From the NCBI GenBank assembly GCA_027972325.1, contig JAPMOS010000055.1, positions 227,501 to 249,533 of the forward strand: 22,033 nucleotides of DNA, in the 5' to 3' direction. The notes under the pieces were generated by a model. It was given only the letters and a program-made list of their open reading frames with translations. It ran no database searches and was not told the origin of the DNA. Below are positions 1 to 9,552 of the stretch, piece by piece (position 1 is the first letter of the stretch; each line of letters begins with the position of its first letter). The position numbers were made by a program, and so were the translations under genes. The DNA is from Paratrimastix pyriformis (taxonomy: Eukaryota > Preaxostyla > Paratrimastigidae).

Positions 1-100
1 CCGGGGCTGGATGCCCAGCCCGGGGAGGTCCGTGTGCAGGGTGGCGGCGCCGTAGCGGCCGCCCGTACCGAAAGGCAAAGCCCGACCGATCGGAGAAGCG
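1..100 (-). CDS. Partial exon of a minus-strand gene at the left edge
   Basis: On the minus strand an open stretch reads ..LPFGTGGRYGAATLHTDLPG.. and continues off the left edge. It is preceded by a good 3' splice site (CTTCCCTGCGTCCAG at about 101-115) with a CACTGAAC branch-like element just upstream. The glycine-rich, balanced composition looks like real protein rather than the low-complexity shadow frames nearby. I do not recognise a family. It may belong to the same gene as the exon-like stretch at 342-605. Confidence 0.4.
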
Positions 101-341
101 CTGGACGCAGGGAAGTTCAGTGAAGGTGCGAAGGGAATGGTGAGGGCATCGGTGAGGTGGGCGCCTGGGGAAGGGGCTATGCGGGTGACGGCTGCAATTC
201 CCCGTCCATCCCCACATCTGACGCCCCCACCACCATAACCCTGGCCGCCCATCTCTCATCTCTTGCTCCCCATCCGGGCACCATCGACCCGCCCGGTCTG
301 GTGGTCGGTGTCGGGTTCTCTTCCCCCCCCCCCCAACGGAC

Positions 342-605
342 CTCCGCAGGTGTGCTGCCTGCCGCAGCCGCAGCCGCAGCCGACCCGCCAGGAGTCCGGG
401 CGCCCATCATCAGGATGGCGGGCCGCTGGAGGATGCCGCGCATGGGGTGGCCGGATGGCCGGCGGTTGAAGAGCCGGGGTGCCCGGGATGGCCGCCGAGG
501 TGGGGGCGGAGGCGGGGTCGGGCTGCGCGCCAGCGGTGGCGATTTGGAGGAGGCACGGTAGCCGCCTTGCAAGGCTGGGTTCAGGGCAACAACGTCGCAG
601 AAGGG
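342..605 (-). CDS. Probable exon, minus strand, unknown protein
   Basis: A minus-strand stretch begins after a CCCCGGCGCAG acceptor (606-616) and reads PFCDVVALNPALQGGYRASS, then a proline/arginine-rich part, then HPMRGILQRPAILMMGARTPGG and an alanine run. It ends at a possible GTCCGT donor (336-341). The first and middle parts look like ordinary protein; the P- and A-rich parts could be linker. It is probably an upstream exon of the gene at 1-100. No family is recognised, and the alternative is non-coding GC-rich sequence. Confidence 0.3.
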
Positions 606-627
606 CTGCGCCGGGGGGGGGATCGCA

Positions 628-692
628 CATGACGATGATGATGCTTGGATGATGATGGTGACTGGATGATGATGATGATGACTGGATGATGA

Positions 693-723
<31 letters not shown>

Positions 724-783
724 GTGATGGTGATGGTGATGATGATGATGATGATTGGGCGATGATGCTGATGATCTGGATGC

Positions 784-827
<44 letters not shown>

Positions 828-907
828 GGGCGATGATGATGCCGATGATGATGATGACACTGGATGATGATGATGCCGATGATGATGATGATGCCGATGA
901 TGATGCC

Positions 908-957
<50 letters not shown>
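628..957. repeat. (GAT)n trinucleotide array
   Basis: About 330 bp of GAT/ATG trinucleotides interrupted by GCC, GGT, CTG and TGG triplets, with perfect runs at about 788-827 and 909-957. In different frames it yields long poly-Asp, poly-His, poly-Ser and poly-Met reading frames, none of which I regard as genes. A shorter block of the same motif lies at 2430-2507. Confidence 0.95.
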
Positions 958-999
958 CAAGTCAGGTGAGCTCGCTTCGTTACGCTTTCAATCGGGTGA

Positions 1000-1660
1000 C
1001 TATCTCCCCGAGGAAGGGTTGACCTGGAGTCGACCGCGACCACCCTGCGGTGATATGGCAGGGTGGCCGGAACGACTGGTGAGGTCGCCGTCCTTCCCCG
1101 ACCCATTTGAAATTTCGACCTTGGTGGCTATCCCCCCGGGGAAGGGCTGATCGGCGGCCGGTCCCGACCACGGTTCGCTGGATTTATGGGTCCCTCCAGC
1201 GAACAGTGAGGTCGCCGTGCTTCCCCGACCTGTTTGAAATTTTGACCTTGGTGGCTATCCCCCCGGGGAAGGGTTGACCTGGGGGCCACCACGACCACGG
1301 TTCGCTGGATTTATGCGTCCCTCCAGCGAACGGTAAGGTCGCCATCCTTCCCCGACCCGTTTGAGCCTGTTTGAAATTTTGACCTTGGTGGCTATCCCCC
1401 CGGGGAAGGGTTGACCTGGAGTCGATCGCGACCACCCTGCGATGATAGGGCAAGGTGGCCCGAACGACTGGTGAGGTCGCCATCCTTCCCCGACCCATTT
1501 GAGCCTGTTTGAATTTTCGACCTTGGTGGCTATCCCCCCGGGGAAGGGTTGCCCTGGGGGCCACCACGACCCCCGCTTCTAAACATATGTTGGGGTCCCC
1601 CGACCGACTGGTGAGGTCGCCATCCTTCTCCGACCATTTTGAAATTTGACATGATCCCAT
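1000..1660. repeat. Five-copy 127-138 bp minisatellite with variable stem-loop cores
   Basis: Repeat starts, marked by CTATCCCCCCGGGGAAGGG or close variants, lie at 1000, 1128, 1255, 1392 and 1530. Each copy has conserved flanks (the start motif, then GAGGTCGCC.TCCTTCCCCGA and GACCTTGGTGG) around a core of three kinds. Copies 1 and 4 share a core with CCACCCTGC / GCAGGGTGG arms (imperfect in copy 4). Copies 2 and 3 share one with GTTCGCTGG / CCAGCGAAC arms. Copy 5 has its own core with GACCCC / GGGGTC arms. Unit lengths are mostly not multiples of three, so no single protein frame runs through the array. Confidence 0.9.
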
Positions 1661-1699
1661 AATATTCCCAAAATTTTTTGGAGGTGCCTCCCAAGTAGG

Positions 1700-2427
1700 G
1701 TATATCAGGGGCACCCCCCTTGGGGGACTTGTGAAGATGGGATCGGAGGGGCCGAAGGGCCGAAAAGCCGAAATGCCGCAAGACACAGTAGGCTTAGTAG
1801 ACCTGGTAGGCTCTCATGCGCCTGTGGCGCCCAGGCTGCGTCCGGCCCCACCTTCAGGTGCGATCGTTGTCCGGACAACACTGTTGCGAAAATGTTGCGA
1901 AATCGGTGCGAAATCGGTGCGAAACATGGTAGCGCTCTCTGGCCTCTGCCCTTGATGCCAAGCCCGCAGCCGCCCGAACCCGCTTGGAGACCCGAAGCAC
2001 AATGGCCCGCCCGGTCAAGGTTGGCGATCCCCCCCTGATGAATGCCCCTACCATCCCGGCCTTGCGACGGGTTCTCTCGGGTGCTGGTCCACGGTGACCT
2101 GGACCGCTCGGAGAGCTGGCCGGACCCCACTCCAACAACACGGTGCGCTCTCCAGGATACCACTGTGGCCTGTGGACGTCCCCGCAGTGCTGCGGTAAGC
2201 CGGTCCCGAACACATAGGGTGTGATGACGGATGCACTCTCCCCCTGGCAAATGGCGTGTTGCCCTAAGTTGGCAAAAGTCCGACGGCATGAGGACTAAAA
2301 ATACCAACTGCCTTTGGGTCGGGTCGGTGCCGGGGAGAGCCCTGGGATTTTACAGATTTTTGGAAGGCCACCCTCAGTTCCTTCCCCCGAAAAGTCGTCC
2401 CGGTTTTTCGGTATTTATATATGTAGA

Positions 2428-2429
<2 letters not shown>
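1700..2429. other. No supported gene
   Basis: Open frames exist on both strands but are short on recognisable features and flanked by no convincing splice signals. The stretch contains a small tandem GCGAAATCGGT repeat (about 1897-1925). It may be the 3' part, intron or UTR of the minus-strand gene at 2530-3820, but I cannot support exons here. Confidence 0.5.
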
Positions 2430-2461
<32 letters not shown>

Positions 2462-2507
2462 CGACGACGACGGATGATGGTGATGCGGGTGATGCCGATG
2501 ATGCTCG
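2430..2507. repeat. (GAT)n short array
   Basis: ATGATG runs followed by ACGACGACG and further GATG triplets. It lies just downstream of exon D of the minus-strand gene and may sit within its last intron. Confidence 0.9.
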
Positions 2508-2529
2508 GATGTGCCATATATGAGCGGAC

Positions 2530-3820
2530 CCTGAGCCGGGCGACGGTCGACGGCTGTGCGGCGCTCTCGGTGGCCACGAAGCGGATGTGCAGCTCCTGGT
2601 AGAGGCGCCGCACGGGCAGCCACTGGCTCGTCGCGGAGGACGACTCCTGGGGGATGGGGGATGGGGGATGGGGGAGGGATGTGGAGGAAGGGGGAGAGAG
2701 ACCAGAGCAACCGACACAAGCCACGTCCAGCAGACACAGACAGACACAGACACAAACATGCCAGACGCATGAGGGTCCATCATCGGGGAGGCGAGGGCGG
2801 CGCCCAAGGTGGGAAGGGCGTGAGAGTGGACACATGGGGGTGGGGTGGGGTGGGGGCAGCAGACCAGGAAGAACTGGGGTGGCCAGGGCTGCTCGATGTA
2901 CTGGATCAGGCCCCGTATGCCCGGAAGACCTGTGTGTGTGTGTGGGGGGATGAGCCACAGCATGGACAGGGGAGGGCATGGAGACATCGGGGGGTGAGGG
3001 TGGTGATGGTGAGGGGAGGGGTGTGCCGACCGGCAGGTACTGCAGGGCCACGTCTGGGGACCACATCCCGTCCACGGCCACGCTCCAGACGGCCCCCAGG
3101 GGCGACGGGCCAGCCGCGTGTCCGGGCGCCTTGAGGGCGGCCGGCCCCAGGCAGCCCGCCTTGGCGTACATATCCCGGAGCCGATCCAGAGTCACCCGCA
3201 GCGGCTGCAGATGCTCCGCCCAGGTGGCCCCGCGCAGGGGCAGCCCGTGGGGCACGGCCGACATGGTGATGGGGCCCACGGAGGGCATGGAGAGCCGGGC
3301 GGCCGTGCTGAGCGGGGCCTGGTGGGCCGGGGCGGGCGGCAGCCCGGGCGGGTAGAGCAGGAGTCGCATATGGGGCGTGTAGCGGAGGCCCACACGAGCG
3401 TAGCGCTCGCAGTCCTCGGGGCTGTCCAGGAAGGGCACCGTGAAGAAGCAGGGCGGGCCCGTCATCATCGACGGCAGGGAGAGCAGTTGGGCAACCTGGC
3501 GGGGATGGGGGGATGATGGCAGCGGGGGGATAAGGTCATTCATCAGTCTCCATCTCCCCTCCTCACATCCTCAATCGCCCACCCGGAATGCCGGACCGTC
3601 CATCATGGCCGTCTCTAGTGCCGCCGAGCAGAGCAGGCCCACCTGGGACTGAGCCACCAGGGTCGGGATGAGGCTCTCGCCCACCATCCCCGGGATGGCC
3701 CGCAGGGTGAGGCCATCTCCGCTGGCAAGCGAGGCGTTGACCTCGGCCAGGGTCTCGTCCAGGGCGTGCAGAAGCAGGGTGAGCGCGATCATGATCCGGT
3801 TGGAGCCGCTCGCCTCAGTG
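2530..3820 (-). CDS. Multi-exon host gene, unknown function
   Basis: Four minus-strand exons are visible. Exon A is about 3820-3583 (NRIMIALTLLLHALDETLAE, then GMVGESLIPTLVAQSQVGLL). Exon B is 3495-3031 (FFTVPFLDSPEDCERYARVG, then WSVAVDGMWSPDVALQYLP). Exon C is about 2929-2865 (LIQYIEQPWPPQFFL). Exon D is 2646-2530 (SQWLPVRRLYQELHIRFVAT). The introns are 3496-3582 (87 nt, CTGAT branch-like), 2930-3030 and 2647-2864. A-to-B and C-to-D splice in frame; B-to-C does not with the obvious sites, so that junction is uncertain. The protein mixes hydrophobic helices with a middle part suggesting a soluble alpha/beta protein. I recognise no domain. The 5' end is lost in the G-rich array and the 3' end at the GAT block, so both termini are unresolved. 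Confidence 0.6.
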
Positions 3821-3939
3821 GCTATGACCCCCAGAAGTGATTTTGCGGTGAAACGAGAACCGACACAAACCAGTGGGAAGCGTTCGAAGCGGTTTACACC
3901 ACCGCGGCTCATCGATGCTCGAGAAGGGAGTGGGCAGAT

Positions 3940-4100
3940 TGAGGCCGAGGGGGGCCGAGGGGAGGGGGGCCGAGGGGGCCGAGGGGGCCGAGGGGAGGGA
4001 GGGGGGCCGAGGGGAGGGGAGGGGGGCCGAGGGGGGCCGAGGGGGCCGAGGGGGCCGAGGGGGCCGAGGGGGCCGAGGGCCGCGAGCCGCGAATGGTCGG
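3940..4100. repeat. G-rich 9-bp minisatellite (GGGGGCCGA)n
   Basis: Roughly fourteen copies of GGGGGCCGA with variants such as GGGGAGGGA make the plus strand extremely G-rich. Runs of four to six Gs at short regular spacing fit the G-quadruplex consensus many times over. The degenerate GCGAG/GCGAAGG-rich stretch up to about 4350 looks like an eroded extension. It lies immediately upstream, in the direction of transcription, of the minus-strand gene at 2530-3820. Confidence 0.9.
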
Positions 4101-4407
4101 CGAGTGGGCGCGAGTGGGCGAGGGGGCCGCGAGCCGCGAGGGGACAACAAGGAGGCCGCGAAGGCGCCGCGAAGGCGCAGCAGGGGGGTGAAGGGGACGC
4201 GAGGGGCGCACGAAAGGGCGCGAAGGGGCCGGGGCGCAAGAGCGGCGGCGACGAAGGGACGACGGGGCGAGGGGCCACAAGGGGGCACGCGGAGCGGCAG
4301 GAGCAGCCGCGAGGGGCAAGAGGGCCACGGGGAAGCGCGAGGAAGCCTGTCGGGATTCGGTAAAACAAGAGGTGTGCCGAAAAAAGAGCAGACCAGGATC
4401 GTTCAAT

Positions 4408-4665
4408 ATGATGTCGGAGGCAACTCCAAGAAAAACCGCAAGAGTAGAAAAAACCCGCAAGAGTAGAAAAATGCAGCGCTATAAGAGTCGTTTGAGACCA
4501 AGAGAAGGTCTGGTCTTTTGGGACGAACAGTCTGATCTGATGATCGCTCCCGCCCGCAAATTTTTCAGGCGACACGCGTCCGCCAAATTTGAATATCTAG
4601 GAGACGAAAAGAAGTTGACTTCGGAAGATGCCCGGGTGAAAACACGCACCAGGAGGAAAGGCGAG
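4408..4665 (+). CDS. Possible first exon, basic protein, unknown
   Basis: Starting at the ATG at 4408 or 4411, an open stretch encodes a lysine/arginine-rich segment (MSEATPRKTARVEKTRKSRK) followed by a more balanced part (FWDEQSDLMIAPARKFFRRH). It reaches a strong donor, GAG|GTAAGA at 4666. Composition is AT-richer than the neighbours. A 17-bp direct repeat (CGCAAGAGTAGAAAAA) lies inside it. I see no convincing next exon before 5500, so this could be a chance open frame. Confidence 0.3.
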
Positions 4666-4669
4666 GTAA

Positions 4670-5090
4670 GAAACAGTGGCTCTCCCCGTCGGGAGCACTC
4701 CACCTCGTTTGAAGACCCTTCAGACGAGGTCCGAATAATTTGGGTTTGGCAATTGGCTGCGCTTAATGGTCCCTCAATTCCAACAATCCCCACGAACAAC
4801 AGAGACTCTGAGCCAACCCAGCCCCCACGCGCTTCGACCCAGCATTCAATTGCGCCCATCGATTCGGTCTCCGGACCGCATGAACATTGAGAATTCCAAG
4901 TGAATTTGTAAAGGTTTTGAAAATTTGCGAGCCTCCCAAAAGCATTCTCGCTTCCATTCAGGGACTGCCTGAACGATGCAATGCATGACACCCCCACCCC
5001 CACTCCCACCATGACCTTCCCACTTCGACCACATCCAGAGTCTGGTGTTCTTGTGTTCATCACGGTGGGTACTTCACCTTCCCCTCTAGC
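4670..5090. other. Spacer without supported gene
   Basis: AT-richer, low repeat content. It follows the GTAAGA donor and could be intron or intergenic. No domain or convincing exon is seen on either strand. Confidence 0.4.
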
Positions 5091-5227
5091 TTGTGTCTCC
5101 TCCGCCGGACGATGCGTCGTCGCCCCAGCGCGACCCCATCACGCCCCCACCGCTCGCCCTCGCTCGCCTCGCTCGCCCCGCTCCACATCGCCAGATCGCG
5201 CCAGATCGCATCGCGCCAGATCGCATC

Positions 5228-5370
5228 GCGCCTCCATCGCGCCTCCATCGCGCCTCCATCGCGCCTCCATCGCGCCTCCATCGCGCCTCCATCGCGCCTC
5301 CATCGCGCCTCCATCGCGCCTCCATCGCGCCTCCATCGCGCCTCCATCGCGCCTCCATCGCCCCATCGCT
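5228..5370. repeat. 11-bp minisatellite (CCTCCATCGCG)x12
   Basis: Twelve near-perfect copies start at 5231 and recur every 11 bp to 5352. Eleven is not a multiple of three, so the array is open in several frames at once and produces misleading long open frames. It is followed by a related 10-bp repeat. Confidence 0.95.
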
Positions 5371-5399
5371 CGCCCTCGCCGCGCGCATCGCTCCACCAC

Positions 5400-5455
5400 C
5401 GCCCCCACCACCGCGCCCCACCGCGCCCCATCGCGCCCCATCGCGCCCCACCGCG
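5400..5455. repeat. 10-bp minisatellite (CGCCCCAYCG)n
   Basis: About five copies of CGCCCCATCG / CGCCCCACCG. The same 10-bp motif forms a longer array at 7215-7420, on the other side of the beta-helix gene. Confidence 0.9.
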
Positions 5456-5514
5456 CCGAGGGAATGGGTGGGAGGGGATCCAACCAGCGATCCAACTGAC
5501 TGTCGGCCATGGGC

Positions 5515-7200
5515 CGGGCGTCATGTACGACCGGGGCGGTCAACATCGAGTTCGGCTGGGTCAGAGCCATGCGCCGGTGCCTCTTCACGGGCAACGTCTG
5601 CGAGGCGCCCTGCGGAGCGTCACCATGACCGGCTTCCGGGCCGAGGAGACCCGCTGGGAGGCCAACCTGGTCATGCTCGACGGGGGCGCCCTCTTCCTGT
5701 GCCAGAGCTCCGGCGTGGCCCTGGTCAGCTGCTCCTTTGGTCCGCCCCAACCCCCCCCCCCCCCCAGCCAGCCAGCCAGCCGCCGCCACCCACGTCCTGC
5801 CGCAGCTTGTCGCACGCTGGTCCATGTCGTCTATCTGGACAGCTGCACTGGCTCGGACCTGGTGCTGGCCGGCAACTGGTTCGAGGGCAACACTGCCACG
5901 GGCAACGGGGCCATCGACTCGGCACGGGACGTGCTTGTCGAGAGGGCCACGGCCGCCCACGGGTGCGGGGACGTGGCGGGGTGCTCTTCTTCCATCTGGC
6001 CCGCAACATGACCCTGCGCCGCTGCAGCCTGCTCGACAACCTCTACGCGGCCGGGGCCCTGGAGGGCATCCGACTGACCAGCTGACCGTGTCTCGGTGGA
6101 CCTACTCGACAAGCTCCGCCTCGTCGCCTCCACGTTCGGCCCCTCCGACTCGGGCTGCGTCCAGGCGCCACGTCCGGTCTGTCTCGCCCCCGTCACCCGT
6201 ACCCGCACCAACCGCGCACCCTCAGCTAATTCACGGCCGTCCATGGGATCACCTTCCGGTCTTGGCCTCATCCCGCGCATCTGGCGGGGCTGCGGGTGCC
6301 AGGTCGCTGACGGTGACCGACTGCGAGTTCGCGGGGTCGCAGGCCCTGCGGCAGGGCGGGGCCATCGCGGTCAGCACCTGCACAACGATGCACCTCGCAA
6401 ACAGCTCCTTCACCGCCAACCTGGCCGTCGCTCCAACGGTCAGCCCCTGTTCTATGTCTATGTCCATGTCGATGCCCATGTCAATGTCCGTCAATGTCTT
6501 CCGCATCAATGCGCCCATGCTGCCCCATCCGTGACCATCCCCTGCCTGCGGGTGCAGGGGGAGCCCTCTCGGCCAACGTCGAGTCGCGCTGCGGGTGGCG
6601 GGCTCGGTGTTCGAGGGCAACCAGGCCGAGAGCGACGGGGGCGCCCTCTCGGCCGCCGGGCAGGCCGGGGTGCACATCGCCCACACCGCCATGACCACCG
6701 ACCCCCTCTACGGGGCCGGTTGCCAGTCCGTACCCCCGGCAGCCAGCCCCCACGGCTTTGTCCCTGCCAGGCACCCGCCCCTCAAGCCGGCAGCTGCTCC
6801 CCCTGCCCCTGACTGCTTCCCACTCACCGCTTCCCGCCCTGCGGCGGGACGCCCGGGGGCAGCCTGGTGGAGGTGGAGGGCCCGGGGCCCGGTGCACCCT
6901 CGCCCAGAACACGGCCTCCGACGAGCGCGGGGCCATCTACTACAAGGCGGGCGGGGCGGCATCTTCATGACCGGCTGCCCGCTGACCGGCAACCGGTGCG
7001 GCGCAACAACATCAACAACAACATCCCCGCCGGCCACCCCTGACACGCACCACCATCTGCATCACCGTCGGCTCTCCTCGTGCTGGGCGGTGTGGGCGGG
7101 GAGCGGGGTGGGGAGCCGCAACTGGTCATGGCGGGTCGGGCGGCCTCTCGGTCATTGCCGACAGCCCCGCAACGTGGACTTCCAGGACGGGGCCGCCACC
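5515..7200 (+). CDS. Multi-exon beta-helix protein with PMP-type repeats
   Basis: The exons carry the FxxN / GGA(I,L) signature of polymorphic-membrane-protein and right-handed parallel beta-helix repeats: CLFTGN (5575-5600), LDGGALFLCQSSGVALVSCSF (5675-5738), WFEGNTATGNGAI (about 5877-5920), MTLRRCSLLDN (about 6008), LTVTDCEFAGSQALRQGGAI (about 6306-6370), SSFTANLA, SVFEGNQAESDGGALSA (about 6605-6660), TLAQNTASDERGAIYY (about 6895-6945) and IFMTGCPLTGN (about 6961-6995). Such proteins are usually secreted or surface-exposed, but no signal peptide is visible because the 5' end is unclear. The best intron is 5740-5805 (66 nt, poly-C and CCAG repeats, ends CGCAG); others lie near 6440-6550, which contains a degenerate ATGTCY repeat, and 6716-6862. 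The frame changes within exon-like stretches, for example near 5615, 5965 and 6590, so either small introns were missed, the assembly has indels, or the gene is decaying. Confidence 0.7.
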
Positions 7201-7214
7201 TTAGGGGCGGGGCT

Positions 7215-7420
7215 GGCGCCCCACCGCGCCCCACCGCGCCCACCGCGCCCCACCGCGCCCACCGCCCCCCCCCCCAGGCGACCACCGCGCCCCACCATCG
7301 CGCCCCATCGCGCCCCATCGCGCCCCACCCCGCCCCGTCCGCCCCCGTCCGCCCCACCGCGCCCCATCGATCTCCACCGCGCCCCACCGCGCCCCATCGC
7401 GCACCATCGCGCACCATCGA
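7215..7420. repeat. 10-bp minisatellite (CGCCCCAYCG)n, longer array
   Basis: About twenty imperfect copies of CGCCCCACCG / CGCCCCATCG, some shortened to 9 bp. It grades into a degenerate CATCGCTC-rich tail to about 7500. It matches the 5400-5455 block, so both ends of the beta-helix gene carry the same repeat family. Confidence 0.9.
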
Positions 7421-7499
7421 TCTCCTCGCGCCCCACCGCTCGCCATCTCGCTCCACATTGCTCTTCATCGCTACCCATCGCCTCCCGCGCTCTTCAGCA

Positions 7500-8840
7500 C
7501 TGCTTCCCGCCGTTCCGCACCGCACAGCACAGCACCGCACCGCACCCTTCGCTCCAGCTCGCTGGACTTCACTCCCACTCGTCCTCTTTGCTCCCTCTCG
7601 TTTGTCATCGCTCCCCATGCTCCTCACCGCCCTTATTCCGTCCTTCGCTCCACCTTACTGTCCTCCCTTCATTTTCCTACAGCTCCATCGCGCGCCTCAT
7701 GCGTGTTTCTCTCCCTTTGGCGTTCTTTTCTTTGCGAACGAACATGCCAATACACCGCAGCGCAGTCTTCTTATCCACGCAAGTGGCTCGAGGATTCCAG
7801 AGAGACATGCTGTGTATTTGCCCGAGAATGTGATCGTGAACAGGTGGTGAAAAATGCGAACAGTATCTGTAAAACGTCGAAACCGGGTCTAAAAGAAACT
7901 GTTGAATACAAACAAATGGACAGAACGCCCAAAACAAATTCTCTCGAAATAGTCTGATCCTCCCCGGTCGATTCTTTCGAACAACAAGCTGTGTGGTCTG
8001 GTTTCTCTCGATTCAGCATCTTTTTTCATTTTCTTTTCATTTTCTTTTCATTTTCTTTGTTCTTTTGACGAGTGCAATGCATATTTGCACTTTCCTTTCG
8101 CCTTTCGCCTTTCTTCTGAACTTCATTCCGCCAAACCGGCCTCATCACTCATCATTGTCTCCTCACTTTTCAGCGCTTGCTCTCAGAAGGCATGCTCAGT
8201 GTTGGCAAGACTCATAGACCCGGACCGCCCTCCTTCCGATAGCTCGGAGAAAGAGACCCCCAAGTCGCCTATGGAATACGGATAGTCACCGCAGGTCCGT
8301 CCTTCTCGTCGCCATTCCACCCCACGTACCTCGACGGAGCCAAACGAAAACGCGGTCCTATCTTCACTTCCACCGAGCACAGGGTGTGGGATTTTGAAGC
8401 GCGGCGGTCCACTCCCCATCCCCCCCCCCCCACACACACACACGCACGCACACAGGATTGAGAGCGCGTGGGACTGGCAGGCACAGACGGCCACAGAGTG
8501 CGTTTCCCTCGACGGTCGTCAGCAGGAGCGTCCGTCCACCCGTCCCCCCTGACTGTCGCCATCCGCCTCCCCTCCCCCCTCGACTGTCCTGACTCCACCT
8601 TGCTCCTGACCCCCGCGTGTATGTGTGTGCGTGTGTGTGCGTGTCTACTTCGGAAAGGTGTGGTTTCTCTTTCCCAAAATACTCTTACCGGACTTCGTGC
8701 TCATTCTTGTCTCGACCTGGCAGTTTTGGCCTTGACGTTGTCTCTTTCTATGATGCCAGGAAGCTTTTGATCCGCCTCTCCTGCACGTTGAGTCGATAAG
8801 AGTCGCCTCTTCCTCTAGACTAACTCGCAGCCCGACCTGT
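7500..8840. other. AT-richer spacer without supported gene
   Basis: No domain or exon chain is seen. It holds three copies of an 11-bp pyrimidine repeat (TCATTTTCTTT, about 8026-8058), a CTTTCGC repeat (8090-8110), a poly-C plus (CA)n tract (8420-8453) and a (TG)n-like tract (8617-8645). The last 200 bp may contain the promoter and 5' UTR of the gene starting at 8845. Confidence 0.5.
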
Positions 8841-8844
8841 TGTC

Positions 8845-9534
8845 ATGGCCACCCCAGCACCCCTGTATGCGAACGGCTCTGCTCCCCTAACCGCCCCCAC
8901 CCCCCCACCCCCCCCCGCCCTGGCCGGCACTGCTTCCACGTGGTTGCGGTGGTGGTGCGCGCCCCAGGGGCGGGCCCACGCCAGGCCCTGGCCAGCCGGG
9001 GCGAGCTGGCCTGGGGCCGCTCCTGGTGGGCCTCGTCCGGGCCGGGGACCGGCCGACGTCCGGCTGGCCGAGCACGGCCTCTACCTGCTGGAGGCCCTCG
9101 CACTCGACTTCCTCGACCGTCCCGTCCGCCACCTGACACCTGCATCCTGCCACCTGCCCGCCTCCTTGCCTTGCCTCCTTGCCTCCTTGCCTCCTCGCCT
9201 CCTGCCTGCCGATGACCCTCGATCGCCAGTCCTCCTGTCTCACCGCTGTTTGGGCGGCTGGGAGCAGCCGGGCCCCGACGCCCCTCCGGCCCTGGGGCAG
9301 GGCTTCCTGGGGCCGGCCGAGCTGGACGAGCTGCCCCGGCTTGCAGGCCATGGTCACGGCCGGGGCGGCCTGCCCGCCGGGGGCCTGGTGGGCTTGACCC
9401 TGGGGCTGCTCCGCGCCCATATGAAGGTCTCCGCCCTCGTCGAGGCGGCCTGCGGGCTGCTGGCTGCCATGGTGTTTCCGGTTTTGTATGGACGGGGCGT
9501 CGACAAGAACCCAGAGTGCACAGGGCGTTCATGA
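8845..9534 (+). CDS. Plus-strand gene, unknown function
   Basis: The start is the ATG at 8845 in a good eukaryotic context (GTCATGGCC). It opens MATPAPLYANGSAPLTAPTP, a proline/alanine-rich N-terminus. A later stretch reads RLAEHGLYLLEALALDFLDR (about 9062-9117), then comes a pyrimidine-rich CCTTGCCTC repeat (about 9140-9210) that looks like intron. A last exon follows with FLGPAELDELPRLAGHGHGR and LLRAHMKVSALVEAACGLLA (about 9250-9475). The amphipathic helical ending recalls helical enzyme C-termini, but I cannot assign a family. The frame linking the first exon to the LAEHG part is not resolved. Confidence 0.4.
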   Translation: MATPAPLYANGSAPLTAPTPPPPPALAGTASTWLRWWCAPQGRAHARPWPAGASWPGAAPGGPRPGRGPADVRLAEHGLYLLEALALDFLDRPVRHLTPASCHLPASLPCLLASLPPRLLPADDPRSPVLLSHRCLGGWEQPGPDAPPALGQGFLGPAELDELPRLAGHGHGRGGLPAGGLVGLTLGLLRAHMKVSALVEAACGLLAAMVFPVLYGRGVDKNPECTGRS

Positions 9535-9537
9535 ACG

Positions 9538-9552
9538 GGGGGGGGGGGGGGT
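9538..9552. repeat. Poly-G tract
   Basis: About 14 consecutive Gs just 3' of the plus-strand gene. A homopolymer of this length is also a likely place for sequence-length error. Confidence 0.9.

Noticed and set aside
177-1150. Long poly-His, poly-Ser, poly-Asp and poly-Ile reading frames
   Set aside because: They are direct translations of the (GAT)n array in different frames and strands, with no unique sequence supporting a protein.
1000-1660. CRISPR or integron attC-like cassette array
   Set aside because: The cores repeat (A-B-B-A-C) instead of being unique, no cas or integron integrase is present, and the context is eukaryotic.
3571-4575. Proline/glycine-rich long open frames on both strands
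   Set aside because: They come from the G-rich minisatellite; only the lower-coordinate end (about 3583-3820, minus) looks like a real exon.
5091-5500. Long open frames with repeated PPSRLHRASIA peptide
   Set aside because: They arise from the 11-bp minisatellite, which is stop-free in several frames on both strands.
8845-9534. Acyl-CoA oxidase C-terminus
   Set aside because: The helical ending (LLRAHMKVSALVEAACG) only vaguely resembles that family and no catalytic or cofactor motif supports it.
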